Shown here piece after piece: positions 12,889 through 26,418 of a DNA stretch of 64,000 bases. The stretch's first letter is position 1, and every line of letters begins with the position of its first letter. Source of the stretch: Hansfordia pulvinata (taxonomy: Eukaryota > Ascomycota > Sordariomycetes > Xylariales). Location of the stretch: contig BJKQ01000001.1 of assembly GCA_006538405.1 (NCBI GenBank), positions 1,984,001-2,048,000 on the forward strand, read 5' to 3'. Below the pieces are notes generated by a model. The model did not search any database and had not been told where the DNA came from. It saw only the letters and a list, made by a program, of their open reading frames with translations. Both the position numbers and the translations under genes were made by a program.

Positions 12889-14254
12889 TTCCCTGCTGTG
12901 CCGCGAGGGCGTTCTGGACGCGCCTGGAGAAGCGCTGCTCTGGGCGCGTTTTCCTAGGGTTCGACCCGGAAGTCTTGGCCGCGGCGCTGGATACGAAGTG
13001 TCCCTATAGCCCGCCGTTGATAAGGGTCCACGGTGACTGAAAGAGGAAGGAGGACAGCTAGAGGAAAGTAGGAAGCACCAGATACTCGTAAGTCTACTCT
13101 TCCCAGCGGTACCTAACCGGACGTGGGTGTAAGTGTGTGAAATATACACACAGTCATGGCTGAGCGCGCGCGATCTACAGGGGTGGATTTGCGGATGTAC
13201 CCGGTTCCCAAGGTACCTACCATCCGTGGCACACTCTGAAATGCAGTATATTGTGTACCTTAATAGGTAGTAGAAAGCATATCATCGTGGCATTGCATCG
13301 GGACACCTGAGGCGCCTCCATGGTTGCGTCTTTCTGCGGCCCCCGACCTTGGTGCAACGCTACCCACGGTACACGGAGAGAAGAGACCCCCCACGTCCCC
13401 TTGGCCACAGGCTTTTTTTTTTTTTTTCTCTTTTCTTTCTGTCGGCCTATAGACGAAGCGGCGGGTGCTACATTCAAGACTCTTGGCCTGATGCACTCTG
13501 CATAGATAAGGCGCGGCGACTGCTGTCAGGTACGCCGGTAGACACACGGCGCCATCCAATGACTGAGCTTGGGCATGGTATGATTCCATGCGGGCGGATA
13601 CTACTGTGGTGGGGAGGGAAAAGGCTTGCTGATATAGGCCCTACATGCTCGTATCCTGGGTATGAGGGACGGATCGGCACCTGAGCCGAAAGAAAGCCAG
13701 CCCAGTAGGTAAGGTAAGGTAGGCATGTACTCGCAGCCAAGAGTCGGAGCCGAATCACCACGGCCATGGCTGACAACAAGAACGAACAAGAATAAGCATA
13801 GGTAGCCGGGCGTGCTGGCGGGATGGGGGGCCTCGCCTCCAAATCCCCGATGCAACGCAGTCGGAGGTCGTCGCCTGATGGGGCTGGGCCGGGCTACTAC
13901 CACCACCTCTCCCTCTCTCGCTGGCGCCGTCTGGTCTTTCCCCGTGGGCGGCCCTTCCCCCTCCCCGCGGGTGATGCTCTCACGAGGTCTACCTTGGGCT
14001 GGATACCACCCCAAAATCATCACCACCACCACCACCGCTTGTCTGGAACAAGACGGCAGCTCGGAAGCAAAGCGGTGGTCATGGCGCCATGCTCACACTC
14101 CCAGTACATGGCAGTTCCGGGAAGGTGATATGCTTCCGGGTGTCTGTCTGAACAAGCATCCAGACTTGATGCTTCCCCAAAAAGGGGGGGAGGAAGGGGG
14201 CTTGAGGGACGCACAACGCAACCATCGCCGGGGGGCAGGCCGGTCGTCTTTTGA

Positions 14255-14264
14255 CGATAAATAG
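14255..14264 (+). promoter_or_regulatory. Possible TATA-like element of the subtilisin gene
   Basis: CGATAAATAG lies about 170 bases before the ATG at 14434 and is followed by a CT-rich stretch (about 14370-14410) like many fungal transcript leaders. Position is the only support. Confidence 0.3.
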
Positions 14265-14433
14265 ACCCCGTGTCCCTCGTCGAGGAAGAAGAAGAAAGCC
14301 TCTGGTCCATCAGCCCTCAGCCCTCAGCACTCAGCTTGGTCCTTCGATACACTCTTGTCCCGTCCCACTTTCAGTCTTCGTCTCTCTCTCTCTCTATACA
14401 CTTGCCCCCCCCTCCTCTCGCCCGTCAGTCGAG

Positions 14434-16128
<1,695 letters not shown>

Positions 16129-16228
16129 AACTCGGGCCCTAAGTGTACAAGGACTAACAGCCCGGGGGGCAGACCATGGCGAGCCACAGTTTCTCCCTTT
16201 TCTTCATGCTATGTGTGCCCGTTATTTG

Positions 16229-16232
<4 letters not shown>

Positions 16233-16261
<29 letters not shown>
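16233..16261. repeat. (GA)n microsatellite 3' of the subtilisin gene
   Basis: About 14 AG units roughly 105 bases after the subtilisin stop codon. Confidence 0.9.
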
Positions 16262-16266
<5 letters not shown>

Positions 16267-17079
16267 GGAGAGAGAAGGAGACGTGTGGTTCCCAAGTGAT
16301 TGAGAACACGGTACGATGAGAGTGGTGGACGTCTTCTTGAGAGCTTCAGGATTCAGATTTGCAGAAACCCCTTCACCCCCCCCCAAAAAAAAGACCCAGA
16401 ATGTACATAGCACGCCTTCGCCGAACTTTTCATTGTTTCTTTCTCTTCTTCTTCTTTTTTTTTATTTTTTACATTATTTCTTGGTACATACTACCTTTCG
16501 AATACGAGACGCGACTTGGCTGCGGAACACGTGCTCTTCCTGACTGGCGTCCGTGATACTTGATAATGAAGCCTTTATGGCTGCTCTGGGGGAGGGGGAA
16601 GACGCGCCGAGGAAGGTCGACCGCGAAGCCATACACAGACACACCCAACAAATGCAGGCTACGGCGACCGCGTCTAGGAAAAAACACGCTCTCGAGGGAA
16701 AAGAAAAAGAAAAAGACCACGGCTAAGACTGTCCAGGCACGGTGGCTTCGTGGTGTTTCGTTTTGTCTCACATTGCTTTCAGGCAATCAGTCAGCCAGTC
16801 AACAGCAGCAGCAGCAGCAGCAAGCAGAGCCGGCCGGCCCTCTGAGTGGCAGCTTTCTCATCGGCATCGTGACACCGAGTCGGAGGCATACGACGACGAC
16901 GGACGGATTCGCGATCGTCTCCCGGGGGTTAGGATGAAATGGTAAGGACCTAACTACCTAACCGAATCAAGCCCGATTGAACTGGCCGGCGCAGTCTATC
17001 GAAACCCACGCCAACTCTATTACCGAGAGCGATAGCTACGAGGACGGGACTCGTCGATGGAAGAGGGCGAGGGTACCTT

Positions 17080-17830
17080 ACCTAAGATCAAGTACGGAAC
17101 CTACGAGTAAGGTACCTCGACTGATGAAAGAAATACATCCATCCGTGGGGCCGCCACGTTGGCCCCCCTGGATGGTCCCTCCTCAGCCCTTTTCCTCGTA
17201 CCTAACCTTACCTAATGCGTACCTACCTGCCTTATGTATCGGTTACTCGTATGTCCCTGGTTCCTGAATCCCTGCGTTGGCGTGGTCGCTTTCTCCCGTA
17301 AGGGCGACGGCGATACGATCTGACACGCGCGCCCGGTTGTCGGAAGGGCGGGCGGCCAGCCTTGGGACGTCCGAGCACTGCTGTGGACTGCAGCGATCAC
17401 GATGGATTGAGCACCTGGAGGTCTACGATCTACCCTCATCAGGTTCTCTGGAGAGCAAGGCAACAGCGATGTCTGTCTACATGTAGTGTACCTGCCATCC
17501 GGAATAGGAACACCCGATTGAGAAAGTCTGGCATTACCTGTAGGTATCTACCTAGGTACCTACCTACATGTAGCTTTAGGTACATGTATGGATTTGAATT
17601 GAAGGTTGACGAGGCCAAGTACCGTCCGAGGTACATGTCGTTTGGGGGCCGTCGGGGCACCAACACTGGACAAGGCTTATCTTAGGTACCTTACTCGTAA
17701 GAGGTATGCACTTTGCAACAGGCCGGAGACACTCCCTTATCATAAAGACCAGCCTTCTTAAACTATATAATAATCCAGGACAGGCTCCAGTTCATCATCA
17801 CACCGCTCATGATTGAGGCTTACGAGTACT
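17080..17830. repeat. Cluster of GGTACC / TACCTA / TACGAGTA motifs
   Basis: Within 750 bases there are four copies of TACGAGTA or its complement (17102, 17244, 17692, 17821). There are also many overlapping AGGTACC, ACCTACCT and CTAGGTA strings, most densely at 17540-17585. No protein or known element explains them. Confidence 0.6.
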
Positions 17831-20009
17831 CGCACTACCATCATTGCTGACACGTCCGCGCGTTTCCGCCCTGCCCTGTCCTTGGCCGTCGTGGCGTGTG
17901 TAAGCTTGCATGTAGGAGATATTTATGCCGCCCTCGCGGACGTGGATGTGGGCGCGGGTCAGCAAGCCCGTAGTAAGGGGTGGGAAAAGGCCGAGGCAGG
18001 TAGAGAGAGAGGCCCACGCGCGCACGCATGTAAGCGCCGGACGTGCGGCGCGGCGCGGCGTGGAGCGTGGCTGGCTTCTTGTCAGGACGACGCGGCCGAC
18101 CGCCTTGCGAGTTACTTGTACTCGTCAGATCGAAAGAAAGATAGGGCTCTCCTTCTCTCTCTCTCTCTCGGCCCTATATCGCATCGAGGCTGGGAGGGGA
18201 GAGAGAGAGGGGAGAGGAGAGACTCCCCGCTGATCACTTCCCACCCCGTTCCCCGACAGCGGCAGTGTCTGGGGACAAAAAGAAACCGACGAGATCCAAG
18301 ACAGGGAGCACAGGGACCTTATTTTTTCCTCTCTCAATTCTTATCCTATTCTTTCCGATCTTTTCCCATTGGCCTGGAGCCTTTTGTTTGGGGTTGTTTC
18401 GTTTCGTTTTCACCCCGTAACGCGTAGCTCGCGTCTCTATCCCTGTCCGGCTTTTCATCCGGCCGCGGGTTGCGGGTGCTGATTTTTGCTTCTTTTTTTC
18501 TACGGGATACGAGTCTCCGGCGGGCCTTGCCGCCCTCTTCGCCCTCTGGTTTTCACACCCAACCCCCGCGTAGAGGAGAAGAGAGAGAAAGAAGAGACGA
18601 TCGAGTGGCCTCCTTTCCCTCGCGTAGGTACCTACTCGTGCACAGCCTTCCTCCCGCAGCAGCAGCAGCAGCAGCAGGAGGGAGGGGCCACTGGCCCAAT
18701 GACCATGGCCATAGCAATGACCATGACCATGACCATGGCGCGGCGGCTGTATGCGTCCCATGCGAGTAAGCAGCCGCACCAGGTGGCAGAGTACGTACTC
18801 GCGCGAGTAGAGATACTTCAGGTAGGGGGGGAAAAAAGAAACGAGCCCGCCCGAGCAGCAGACCCATGAATAAGGCTTCTGTTCTTGGCGGGGTGGCGGG
18901 CTTCCCATCCCCCACATCTAACAGCCTCCATCTCGGCACTTCTGATCGGCCCTAGGTGACATCCGGCGCTCGGTTGGCGCAGCAAGCTGCCGTTTTCTGA
19001 TAATAGAAACGAGAAGAGGCCCGGCTAATGGTGATGACCTGACTAGTGCGAGCATATGTATTCGTTTCTGTTGTTAGCATTTAACTCCAGTGCAGGCACC
19101 ACTCATCATCATCGCAAAGCACCTCATGCCAGCCCGGTCAAGAGCAGACCAGAGCGGAGCCCAGCCGAGAGCCCAGAGCCCAAAGCCAAGAGCACAGGGC
19201 CCAATCGCTAGACCTGGATCAGCAGTGAAACCTTGCTACGCCTTGCCTCCACCGCGGCTCGGACGCGCGGTGTGGGGAATGTGCACATTGGCCGGCACTG
19301 GTGACAGCAGCACTAACTACGAGTAGGTCGCGCTCGTGCGTGCAGGGCCTTTGACTTGATGATCTTGGTGGTGGTGGTGGTGTGTCTTGGATTGTGTCTC
19401 TTCTCTTGAGTGGGTGAGTGGGTGAGTGGGCGGTTGGGCGGAGTGTGGGACAGGAGAGATCGGCATGTGCCCTGAAATAAGATGCCGCATGTTCTCTCTC
19501 TCCTCAGCTCGTCAAGGGTCGCGTCCGTCTGGCTTGCCTCTATCCTACGAGTATCCTCTGGCGATATCAAATTAAGATAGGAATGTTTTAGTGCTGGGGC
19601 CTTCATTTCTCGCTCCCTTGCCACCACCACCACCATACATCACACCTTGGGTGCCTTACCTCTAGGTATCTACCTAGGTAGCTGGCCTTCTCAGTGAAAC
19701 ATTTCCATCATCACAACTCACTCGTCAACAAGAACAACAACCGCGAATTCACGACGGGCTACGCGAAGAGGACGACGGCGACGACGTTGACGACGGCGAG
19801 AAGACGGAGACGAGTACGGAGACGATTACGGAGACGAAATTCGAAACGGAAACGGGACACACGACGGCTGGCACGTGGTAAGGAAGCGAGAGAGTGGGAA
19901 AGAGAAGGAAAGAAGGCAAGAAGGAAATAGAGGAGGAAAGAACGAAAAAGGGCAGTACCGATTACTGTACGGGATCGGTTCCCCTTCCCTTTCGCTTCGC
20001 AGCCACGAA

Positions 20010-20012
<3 letters not shown>

Positions 20013-20048
<36 letters not shown>
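20013..20048. repeat. (AC)n microsatellite in the MFS carrier leader
   Basis: About 18 AC units end 11 bases before the ATG at 20060. This placement resembles the CA tract before the dioxygenase start. Confidence 0.95.
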
Positions 20049-20051
<3 letters not shown>

Positions 20052-20059
20052 CGCACAAG

Positions 20060-22133
20060 ATGCCGAATTACGACCAGTACCACGGCGACAGCGCGACGAC
20101 CGGCGACAACGGCAGCGCAAAGAGCCCGACGCTCGAGCCGGTGCTGAGCCGCGTGTCGGACGAGGCCCTCGACAGCAACCGGCGGCAGCTCGAGAAGCGC
20201 GCGACGTGAGTGACCAACGACCCACCCAACCCACCTGACCCTTTACCTGGCCCAACGGCAGACGACGACGACGACGACGAAGGCGGGCGGACAGTCAGCA
20301 GTAACAGTATGGCGGGCGGCGACTAACATGAGCGACGACGACCTCAGGCGCAAGACGGACTGGCGTCTCATTCCCATATTAGGGGGTATGTTTTCTCTCT
20401 CTCTCTACATCCCATTCTCCCTCCCTATCTCAGAATTCAGAATCCCGCGATATGGACATCAGACACTGACAGTAACCTTGCTCTCGCGCGTCGCAGTATG
20501 CTACGCCATCAGCGCCATCGACCGCATCAGTGTATGTAGCCTCATCCTTTTTTTCCCCCTCTCATAAGAACCCCGACTTAACAGAGGGACAACAGATATC
20601 CGCGGCCAAGATCGCCGGTCTGGACGCCGAGCTCGGCTTCAACATCGGGTCGCGGTACTCGATCGCGCTGCTCGTCTTCTTCATCGCCTCCTTCATCTTC
20701 GAGATCCCCAGCAACATCCTCATGCGCAAGGCCGGCGCCTCCAACTGGCTGTCCTTCCTGTGCCTGGCCTGGGGCGCCGTCACCATCGGCTGCGGCTTCT
20801 CCAAGCACTGGACCGACGTCGTCGGCTGCCGCCTGCTGATCGGCATCTTCGAGGCCGGCTTCGCCCCGGGCTGCGTCTATCTGATCAGCTGCTGGTATAC
20901 CCGGTTCGAGGTCCAGAAGCGGTACGTTTCTTATATACCTAACGCATCAAAAAAATAAAATAAAAGGCAGATCATAACTGACTAACATGGAAACAACAGC
21001 CTCGCCTTCTTCTACAGCATCCAGGTGCTGGCGGTCGGCTTCGGGGCGCTGCTGGCGTACGGCATCATGAACCTGAACGGCGCGCTGGGTCTGCTGGGCT
21101 GGCGGTGGATCTTCATCGTGACGGGCCTCATGACCGTCTTCCTGTCCGTCCTCGCCGTCCTGCTCATCGTCGACTTCCCCGACAAGATCAACTCGGCCTC
21201 CACCCGCCTGCGCCGCTTCCTCTCCCCGCAGGAGGTCCAGGCCGTCCAGGACAAGCTGCACCGCGACCGCTGCGACTCGGAGTTTGACGATCTCACCTGG
21301 GCCAAGGCCCTGCGCGCCTGCACCCGCTGGCAGCTCTGGGTGTAGTACGTTTTTCTTTCCTCCTTTTCTACATATATATATATATTATCTATATATGTAT
21401 ACATGGACGAGACGAATCCCTAGAAAAAGAGGAATCAGCTGACAAGAACCATCAAAAACAGCGCCCTCCAGTTCTTCACCGTGACGGCCCTGGCCTACGG
21501 CATGGCCTTCTTCGAATCCGTCATCATCCAGGGGATGGGCTTCTCGGCGGGCGCTACGTTCCTGCTGCTGGCGCCGCCGGCCGTCGCCGCCGTCCCCTGG
21601 ATCCTGCTCGTCTCCTGGCTGGCCGACCGCCTGCGCACCCGTGGCGCCTTCGTCGCCCTCCAGGCCTGCCTCGGCATCGTCGGCACCCTGCTCATCGGCT
21701 ACACGGGCTCCTTCGGCCCCCGCTACTTCGGCGTCTTCCTCGCCGTCGCCGCCGCCAACGGCAACCTGCCCACCGTCGTCGCCTGGCAGGCCAACAACAT
21801 TCGCGGCCAGAGCTTGAGGATGATCGCCTCGGGCTTCCAGATGGGCTTCGGCGCCATCGGCGGCATCTACGGCAGCACCGTCTTCATGGAGAAGGAGGCG
21901 CCGCTGTACCGCAGCGGGCTGTGGGCCATCTGCGTGAGTTTGAACTGTCCCCTTATCCTTACCAGACTTCTTGCTGACCCGTGCTCCCTCCGCCCACAAT
22001 CAAACAGGCCACGCAGTTCTTCCTCCTCGTCACCGCCCCCGGTCTGATCCTGTACTACCGCCGCCAGAACCGCAGGGCGGACCGCGGCGAGGTCGTCATC
22101 GAGGGCATGCAGGGGTTCCGCTACACGTACTGA
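20060..22133 (+). CDS. MFS transporter, anion:cation symporter (allantoate permease/Dal5-like) family
   Basis: Plasma-membrane carrier of the Dal5-type family, whose members import allantoate, nicotinate, pantothenate, other carboxylates or small peptides. The substrate cannot be told here. Exons are 20060-20205, 20348-20385, 20497-20531, 20596-20921, 21000-21344, 21462-21933 and 22008-22133. All have consensus splice sites and close to 495 residues. Family marks: RKTDWRLIPILG just before helix 1, CYAISAIDRIS in helix 1, SRYSIALLVFFIASFIFEIPSN, GCRLLIGIFEAGFAPG, and a hydrophilic central loop (about 230-280). Twelve helices are expected. The two small exons of 38 and 35 nt carry the helix 1 region. 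The frame is intact throughout. Confidence 0.93.
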
Positions 22134-22822
22134 AATTAGGGGGATTAGGGTACTTTATGTCATGTAGGAAGGACGTATTTTGGGCAGGTTCCTTGGTAGT
22201 CTTCCGATCTAGAATAAATCATTTTTCGTCTTGTCTGCTTCTCGAGCATCGTATCCCCCTTTTCACCGAGTCAATCTCGCCCCCGCTGCCTTGTACGAGC
22301 CGGTGGCCTGGTCCCCTTTTAAGTGGTGAGAAGATTGCCTCTTCGCCTTCTTGTCTTGCCGCACCCTCGTTCTGACATATCGCCACCAAGACAAACTCCC
22401 TGCCGTGGACAGCGGCCAGTGGTGGCGCGCTAGTTAGCCGCCCAAGAAGAACAGTTGTTTTTATACCGCGAAGCCCCGACGTCCGTCTGGCCATCGTACA
22501 GCATTTGCCACGCTTCGTACACTAACGTCCGTCTCGACTTGAGCTGCGCAGTCCCGTCTTCTATTCTGGCCGGGGGGCTCACCCTGTTTACCTCAAGCTG
22601 GCGCAGAGAAGCAGTCGCAGAAAGCCTTCTGCCGAAGAATGTTTGCGGGTTTTGTTTATTTCTGCCTGGCATCAAACCTGTATAAGACGTCGGGGCCTGG
22701 CCCCGGAGAATCCCCAACATGTGCAGCATCCAATACGAGGAGACCACCAGTCCTTCTGTCCAGCACCCTTCCGTTCCGTTTCCCCCGCGCGAGATCAAAA
22801 CTGCCCCGCCTAATAGCCAAAG
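22134..22822. other. Spacer between MFS carrier and TENA-like gene
   Basis: The two genes are in tandem. The spacer has the carrier's 3' end with AATAAA at 22213 and otherwise nothing recognisable. Confidence 0.5.
22213..22218 (+). terminator. Possible poly(A) signal of the MFS gene
   Basis: AATAAA lies 80 bases after the stop codon and is followed by a T-rich stretch. Confidence 0.35.
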
Positions 22823-24133
22823 ATGCTCTCGTTCCGCCAGATCTTCACCGGCTGCTTGCTGGCGCAGATATGCTCCGGGTCGGTGACCGGCTCCCCAGCA
22901 AGGGCGGCACACGCGAGAAGTCTGCCCGGGGCCGGGGATCACGGGCAGCTAGAGTAGGTTTTCTTCCCCCCCTCCCCCTTACAACTCCAGCTCATCGTCT
23001 TTCACGCTGTTTCGCTCAGACTCATGACGAGGCTCACCCCTTTCACACAGGCGCCGGGACGCTTACGTGGACACCCTGTTGGAGACTGGGGATCCGGAGG
23101 GCTACAAGGCTTTCATGAACCACGAGTGGTTCCGGAAGCAGATCGAGGGCCGGGAAAGCGAGACGCTGCCGTCCTTGCAATGGTACATGCTGGTACGTCC
23201 CGTTTCCGCCCACTTTGCGCTGCCGCCGCTGCCGCCGCCGCCGCCCCGTTCCCTGGCCCGGGGTTTCGCGTGCGGTGGGAACTTTCAAGGCACCTGCTCA
23301 CCGATCCCAATGCGAACAGCAAGGGTATCTTCTCGACAAAGCCAAAAATGCGCTGTCAGATGAGAAGATCAGAGTGATCAGGAGCTACAAGCATCTCGCA
23401 CCCAACGAGAAGAGAGCGCTGCTGGAGAAAGAGCAGCACTCCCTTCAGCTGCGCCCCTCGCGGCTCGCCCAGCAGAAGGAGGATCTGAAGGGCCTCGGAC
23501 TCTCCGAGGAACAGATCGAAAAGTCCGAGATGGACACCGTCGTCGGGGAATACGTCGAGTTCCTGCGAGGCGTGATCGACTACTACGACCCCCCTTCTGG
23601 GATGTGGTCAAGGTCCCGAACGATCAGGTGAGTCGGCCCCCAAGCGGACAAGCGGAAGAGCTCGCGACCGACCGGGGGAGAAGACGCACGCATACATGAG
23701 TCCCGAATCAAAACTAACCGTAACCTCTCTCTCGTCGCCTCCAGGGCTGGCCGGCCAAGGCTCAGCAGATCAAAGACAGCGGGGAGGCGGAAGAGGGTAA
23801 GCACCATGTTGGAACACGAGCCGTGAGAATACAAAGTCTGGCGAGTACTAACGGTAATCGACTCTGGAGGTACCAAATTCCATCGTTACTTCGTCGAGGA
23901 GCTGTCAATGGCGAAGAGCACGCGGCTGAGAGGTGAGTACCTACCCTTGTCTCATCTATCAACTCCAACGCCGTCATCCCTGGCTTGGTTGGCCAGCGCT
24001 GATGCCTCTCGCAGACTATCTCGAAGGGAACAGGAAGGCCATCGAAGAGGATATGGACGCCGCGAAGACGGTCATGACCAAAGCATTCAAATACGAGAAG
24101 GCCCTACTGGACCGAGCCATGGAGAAGTATTGA
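22823..24133 (+). CDS. Heme-oxygenase-fold (TENA/THI-4-like) protein with N-terminal signal-like segment, one frame break
   Basis: Helical protein whose stretch FMNHEWFRKQIEG...LPSLQWYMLQGYLLDKAK matches the pattern of TENA/THI-4 proteins (His-Pro-Phe region, then Leu-Pro and a Gln-x-Tyr helix). That family degrades aminopyrimidines or has other roles, so the function here is open. Exons: 22823-22953, 23051-23192, 23320-23627, 23745-23796, 23870-23932, and a last exon from 24015 or 23997 to 24133. Intron 4 has the branch site TACTAAC at 23846. The N-terminus (MLSFRQIFTGCLLAQICSG) looks like a signal peptide or targeting segment, which is unusual for this fold. In exon 3 the frame shifts in the C run 23589-23594. 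One more C gives YYDPPFWDVVKVPNDQ and a closed product of 271 (or 277) residues. Gene certain, family moderately so. Confidence 0.6.
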
Positions 24134-24242
24134 GGCAAAGAAGACACAATGGGACTTTTCAAGCTCTCGCTCAGAGTCTGAAAGAAGCATTGAACGCTCG
24201 CTCATGTCCATCTCATTAAGGGGGGCGACTCAGGACGGAGAA

Positions 24243-24259
24243 GGGGGGGGGGGGGGGGG
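24243..24259. repeat. Poly(G) tract, 17 bases
   Basis: G run about 110 bases after the stop of the TENA-like gene. Confidence 0.95.
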
Positions 24260-24304
24260 AGGGAGTTCTTCACGGGTATTCGAGACGTGAGATCCAGACC
24301 TGGG

Positions 24305-24310
24305 AATAAA
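24305..24310 (+). terminator. Possible poly(A) signal of the TENA-like gene
   Basis: AATAAA, 172 bases after the stop, followed by a T run at 24325. Confidence 0.3.
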
Positions 24311-25219
24311 GTAGTAGTCACATTCTTTTTTTTTTTTCAGTCAACCGTGGCCAGTGGGACGTCTTGGGCCAGATACAAACGAGCGAATGTAGGCAGGAAA
24401 ATCCATGCGTGTCCAATCGAACCAAGCCAAGCCCTCTGCCACGGTAGGTACTCATGCTCATGGAACATGTAGATATATCTGAGGGCCGGTCACAAGACAA
24501 GTCTTCTGAGGCTCATGAAGGCGTGTCCGGCTCTATATGGTGATGCCAAAGGGACAAGAAGAGGGGGGTTTATACACGGAGCCCTACGCAGACCAGACCA
24601 CATAGCCCGGGCAGCGGCTGGAAAGGTCCCGTCGCAACACTCATTCCGGCCAAGGAAAATCGACCTGCAGGGTTCAATGCTCTCCTGTATAGTAGTTCTT
24701 TAGATTCGAAGAACTTGCTTGTTGCTGATGATGTTCGTTGTAGTTTTCTATGTGCGCACCTCGATCGAAACGCACTTGCATCGTCTTCAGATCTGAGCCA
24801 GATTCAAGAATTCCCACAGTCTAACTCCAGCACTCCCCGCCCGGGTGAACTGAACTATCTGGCGAACCGGACTGTCGCCGCAAACTTCCAATGTAGCCGG
24901 TGCCGTCATGTATCCGGAGCCGCCCACGCTTTGGCGACACGCGTACTTGGAGGCCATTTGCCACTCGGTCCCGTCTCCCTACGTTTGGCCGGCACGCGTC
25001 AGCAGAGCATCTCCAGTGTCCGAACCTCCCCATCACAGCGGAATCAGTGGCCCGATCCACCTATGAGTCACGCGCATGGCCGTGACAGTTTGAATGTTCG
25101 TAATCTCATTGGTTTCCGCTGTGGCGTGTTCTTGCACACCACTGGCCTGATGTCTGCACTCAAGACACCATGTGTCGATACATCCATGCAAAGGTCTTAC
25201 TCCGACCTTGTCTACTCTA

Positions 25220-26418
25220 TTAGTGCTTGACTTGGTAATCCTCGTCGGGCAGATACAAATGACGGTCAGCACCGTCCTTGGTCAGGACGACCATGCGGAT
25301 GACACCACCGGAGCTGCCGTCCCACTTGATCGCCTCACTCAGAGCACCCTTGACAAACTGGACGGCCGATTGAGCGTCCATGCCCTCTTTCCAGTTGGCG
25401 TCACAGTAACCGTAGATGTAGGTAGAGCCGGAACCGCCGATGGCGTACGACTGCTTGTGCAGCGAGCCGCCCAGAGGAATGTTGTAAACCTGACCACCGT
25501 GCCTCTCGTCCCAACCCGCAATGATAAGTCCGGCACTATAGTCGAGCACTGTCAGCACGCATGCCGGGGCATCTCGCAATGGTATGGGCGATAATCTTGT
25601 GATGGCTGGGAATCGTGGTGCATGGCACGAGGCCGGAAAACGACCTACCTCAACCGGTCCTTGTTCGCATAGCAGATCTCCTGGAAGATGGCAGAGGCCG
25701 TCTGGGTGGTGGGGGGCGCGCGGTTCATCATGGAGAACAGGCCGAGCTGGTATTGCACGACATCAGCGACGGCCTGGGTGTCGGCAGCGGAGCCAGAGCG
25801 ACAGCACCAGATGGTGTCAGAGACTCTGGTAAGCTTGTCTGTGACGCGGTTGGCAATGTAGGCTCCTGTCGTCGTTCGTGAATCGGCACCTGCAGGATCA
25901 AACTTGGTTAACGTCACAGAACCACCCGAGCAGTAAATGGACGTCCCAGGGAGGACCGTGCTAATGATCCGTAGCATGTCGAGATGAAAGCGCTGTTGAG
26001 AGGTTCGGGGCTTAGTGCTGGACCCAGGACATACCGAGGATGACGCCATCCTTGAAGGTAACAGCCATACTGATGATCGGGTCAGTTCGTGGTTGCGACG
26101 GGTCGGGTGTTGGTCGAGCTCACATGGAAGTACCGAGGCTAGAGAAACAGGTGTTAGCAGATGTGGCATTTCATGATGAAGCAGAGGGATATGGGTACAT
26201 ACTTGACCTCGCCCTTCTTTAACCGATCCATGTCGACGTGGATGCCATCTGGACGGGGGCACTGTTAACCGGGAACGACTAGGAGGACACAGACGCCGAA
26301 TGTCCACGGGTGCAAGACACGAGAGGCACTCTCCAAGACTTCATGAGCCGCTGGGAGGGGCCGGGGGGCCTGGGCGCAGCATACCTTCGTTCAGAACGCC
26401 AGCGTTGCCAAACTCCAT
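25220..26418 (-). CDS. 20S proteasome subunit beta1 (caspase-like active site)
   Basis: Catalytic beta1 subunit of the 20S core, yeast Pre3. It cleaves after acidic residues. Exons on the minus strand: 26418-26385, 26248-26203, 26138-26124, 26069-26035, 25889-25649 and 25535-25220. All introns are GT-AG and the total is 228 residues. The 29-residue propeptide ends in GEVNLG. The mature protein starts at Thr30 in TSIMAVTFKDG, inside a 15-base exon. Also seen: GADSRTTTGAYIANRVTDKL, WCCRSGSAADTQAVAD, YAIGGSGSTYIYGYCD and the C-terminal IKWDGSSGGVIRMVVLT. All are near-identical to the family. The frame is intact. Neighbours do not form an operon-like unit. Confidence 0.95.

Larger units (their letters stand above)
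10325..14433. other. Spacer (4.1 kb) with homopolymers and microsatellites, no gene seen
   Basis: No conserved protein is visible. It carries a 22-base G run (11873-11894), a 21-base C run (12443-12463), a long CT/TG microsatellite (12809-12888) and one TACTCGTA motif at 13083. The end of the spacer is the pyrimidine-rich leader of the subtilisin gene. Confidence 0.5.
16129..20059. other. Spacer (3.9 kb), no gene seen
   Basis: No conserved protein on either strand. It holds a GA repeat (about 16233-16261), a (CAG)n run near 16803-16820, a GCA repeat near 18658-18676, a dense cluster of GGTACC/TACCTA/TACGAGTA motifs (17080-17830), and pyrimidine tracts that create spurious frames. The last 400 bases are the leader of the MFS gene. 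Confidence 0.5.
24134..25219. other. Spacer between convergent genes
   Basis: Holds a 17-base G run and otherwise no recognised gene. AATAAA at 24305 may serve the upstream gene. Confidence 0.5.

Noticed and set aside
12740..12966. tRNA-like strings (GTCGCCGAGTGGT at about 12744 and GGTTCGACCC at about 12959)
   Set aside because: They resemble A and B boxes but are more than 200 bases apart with no cloverleaf between them.
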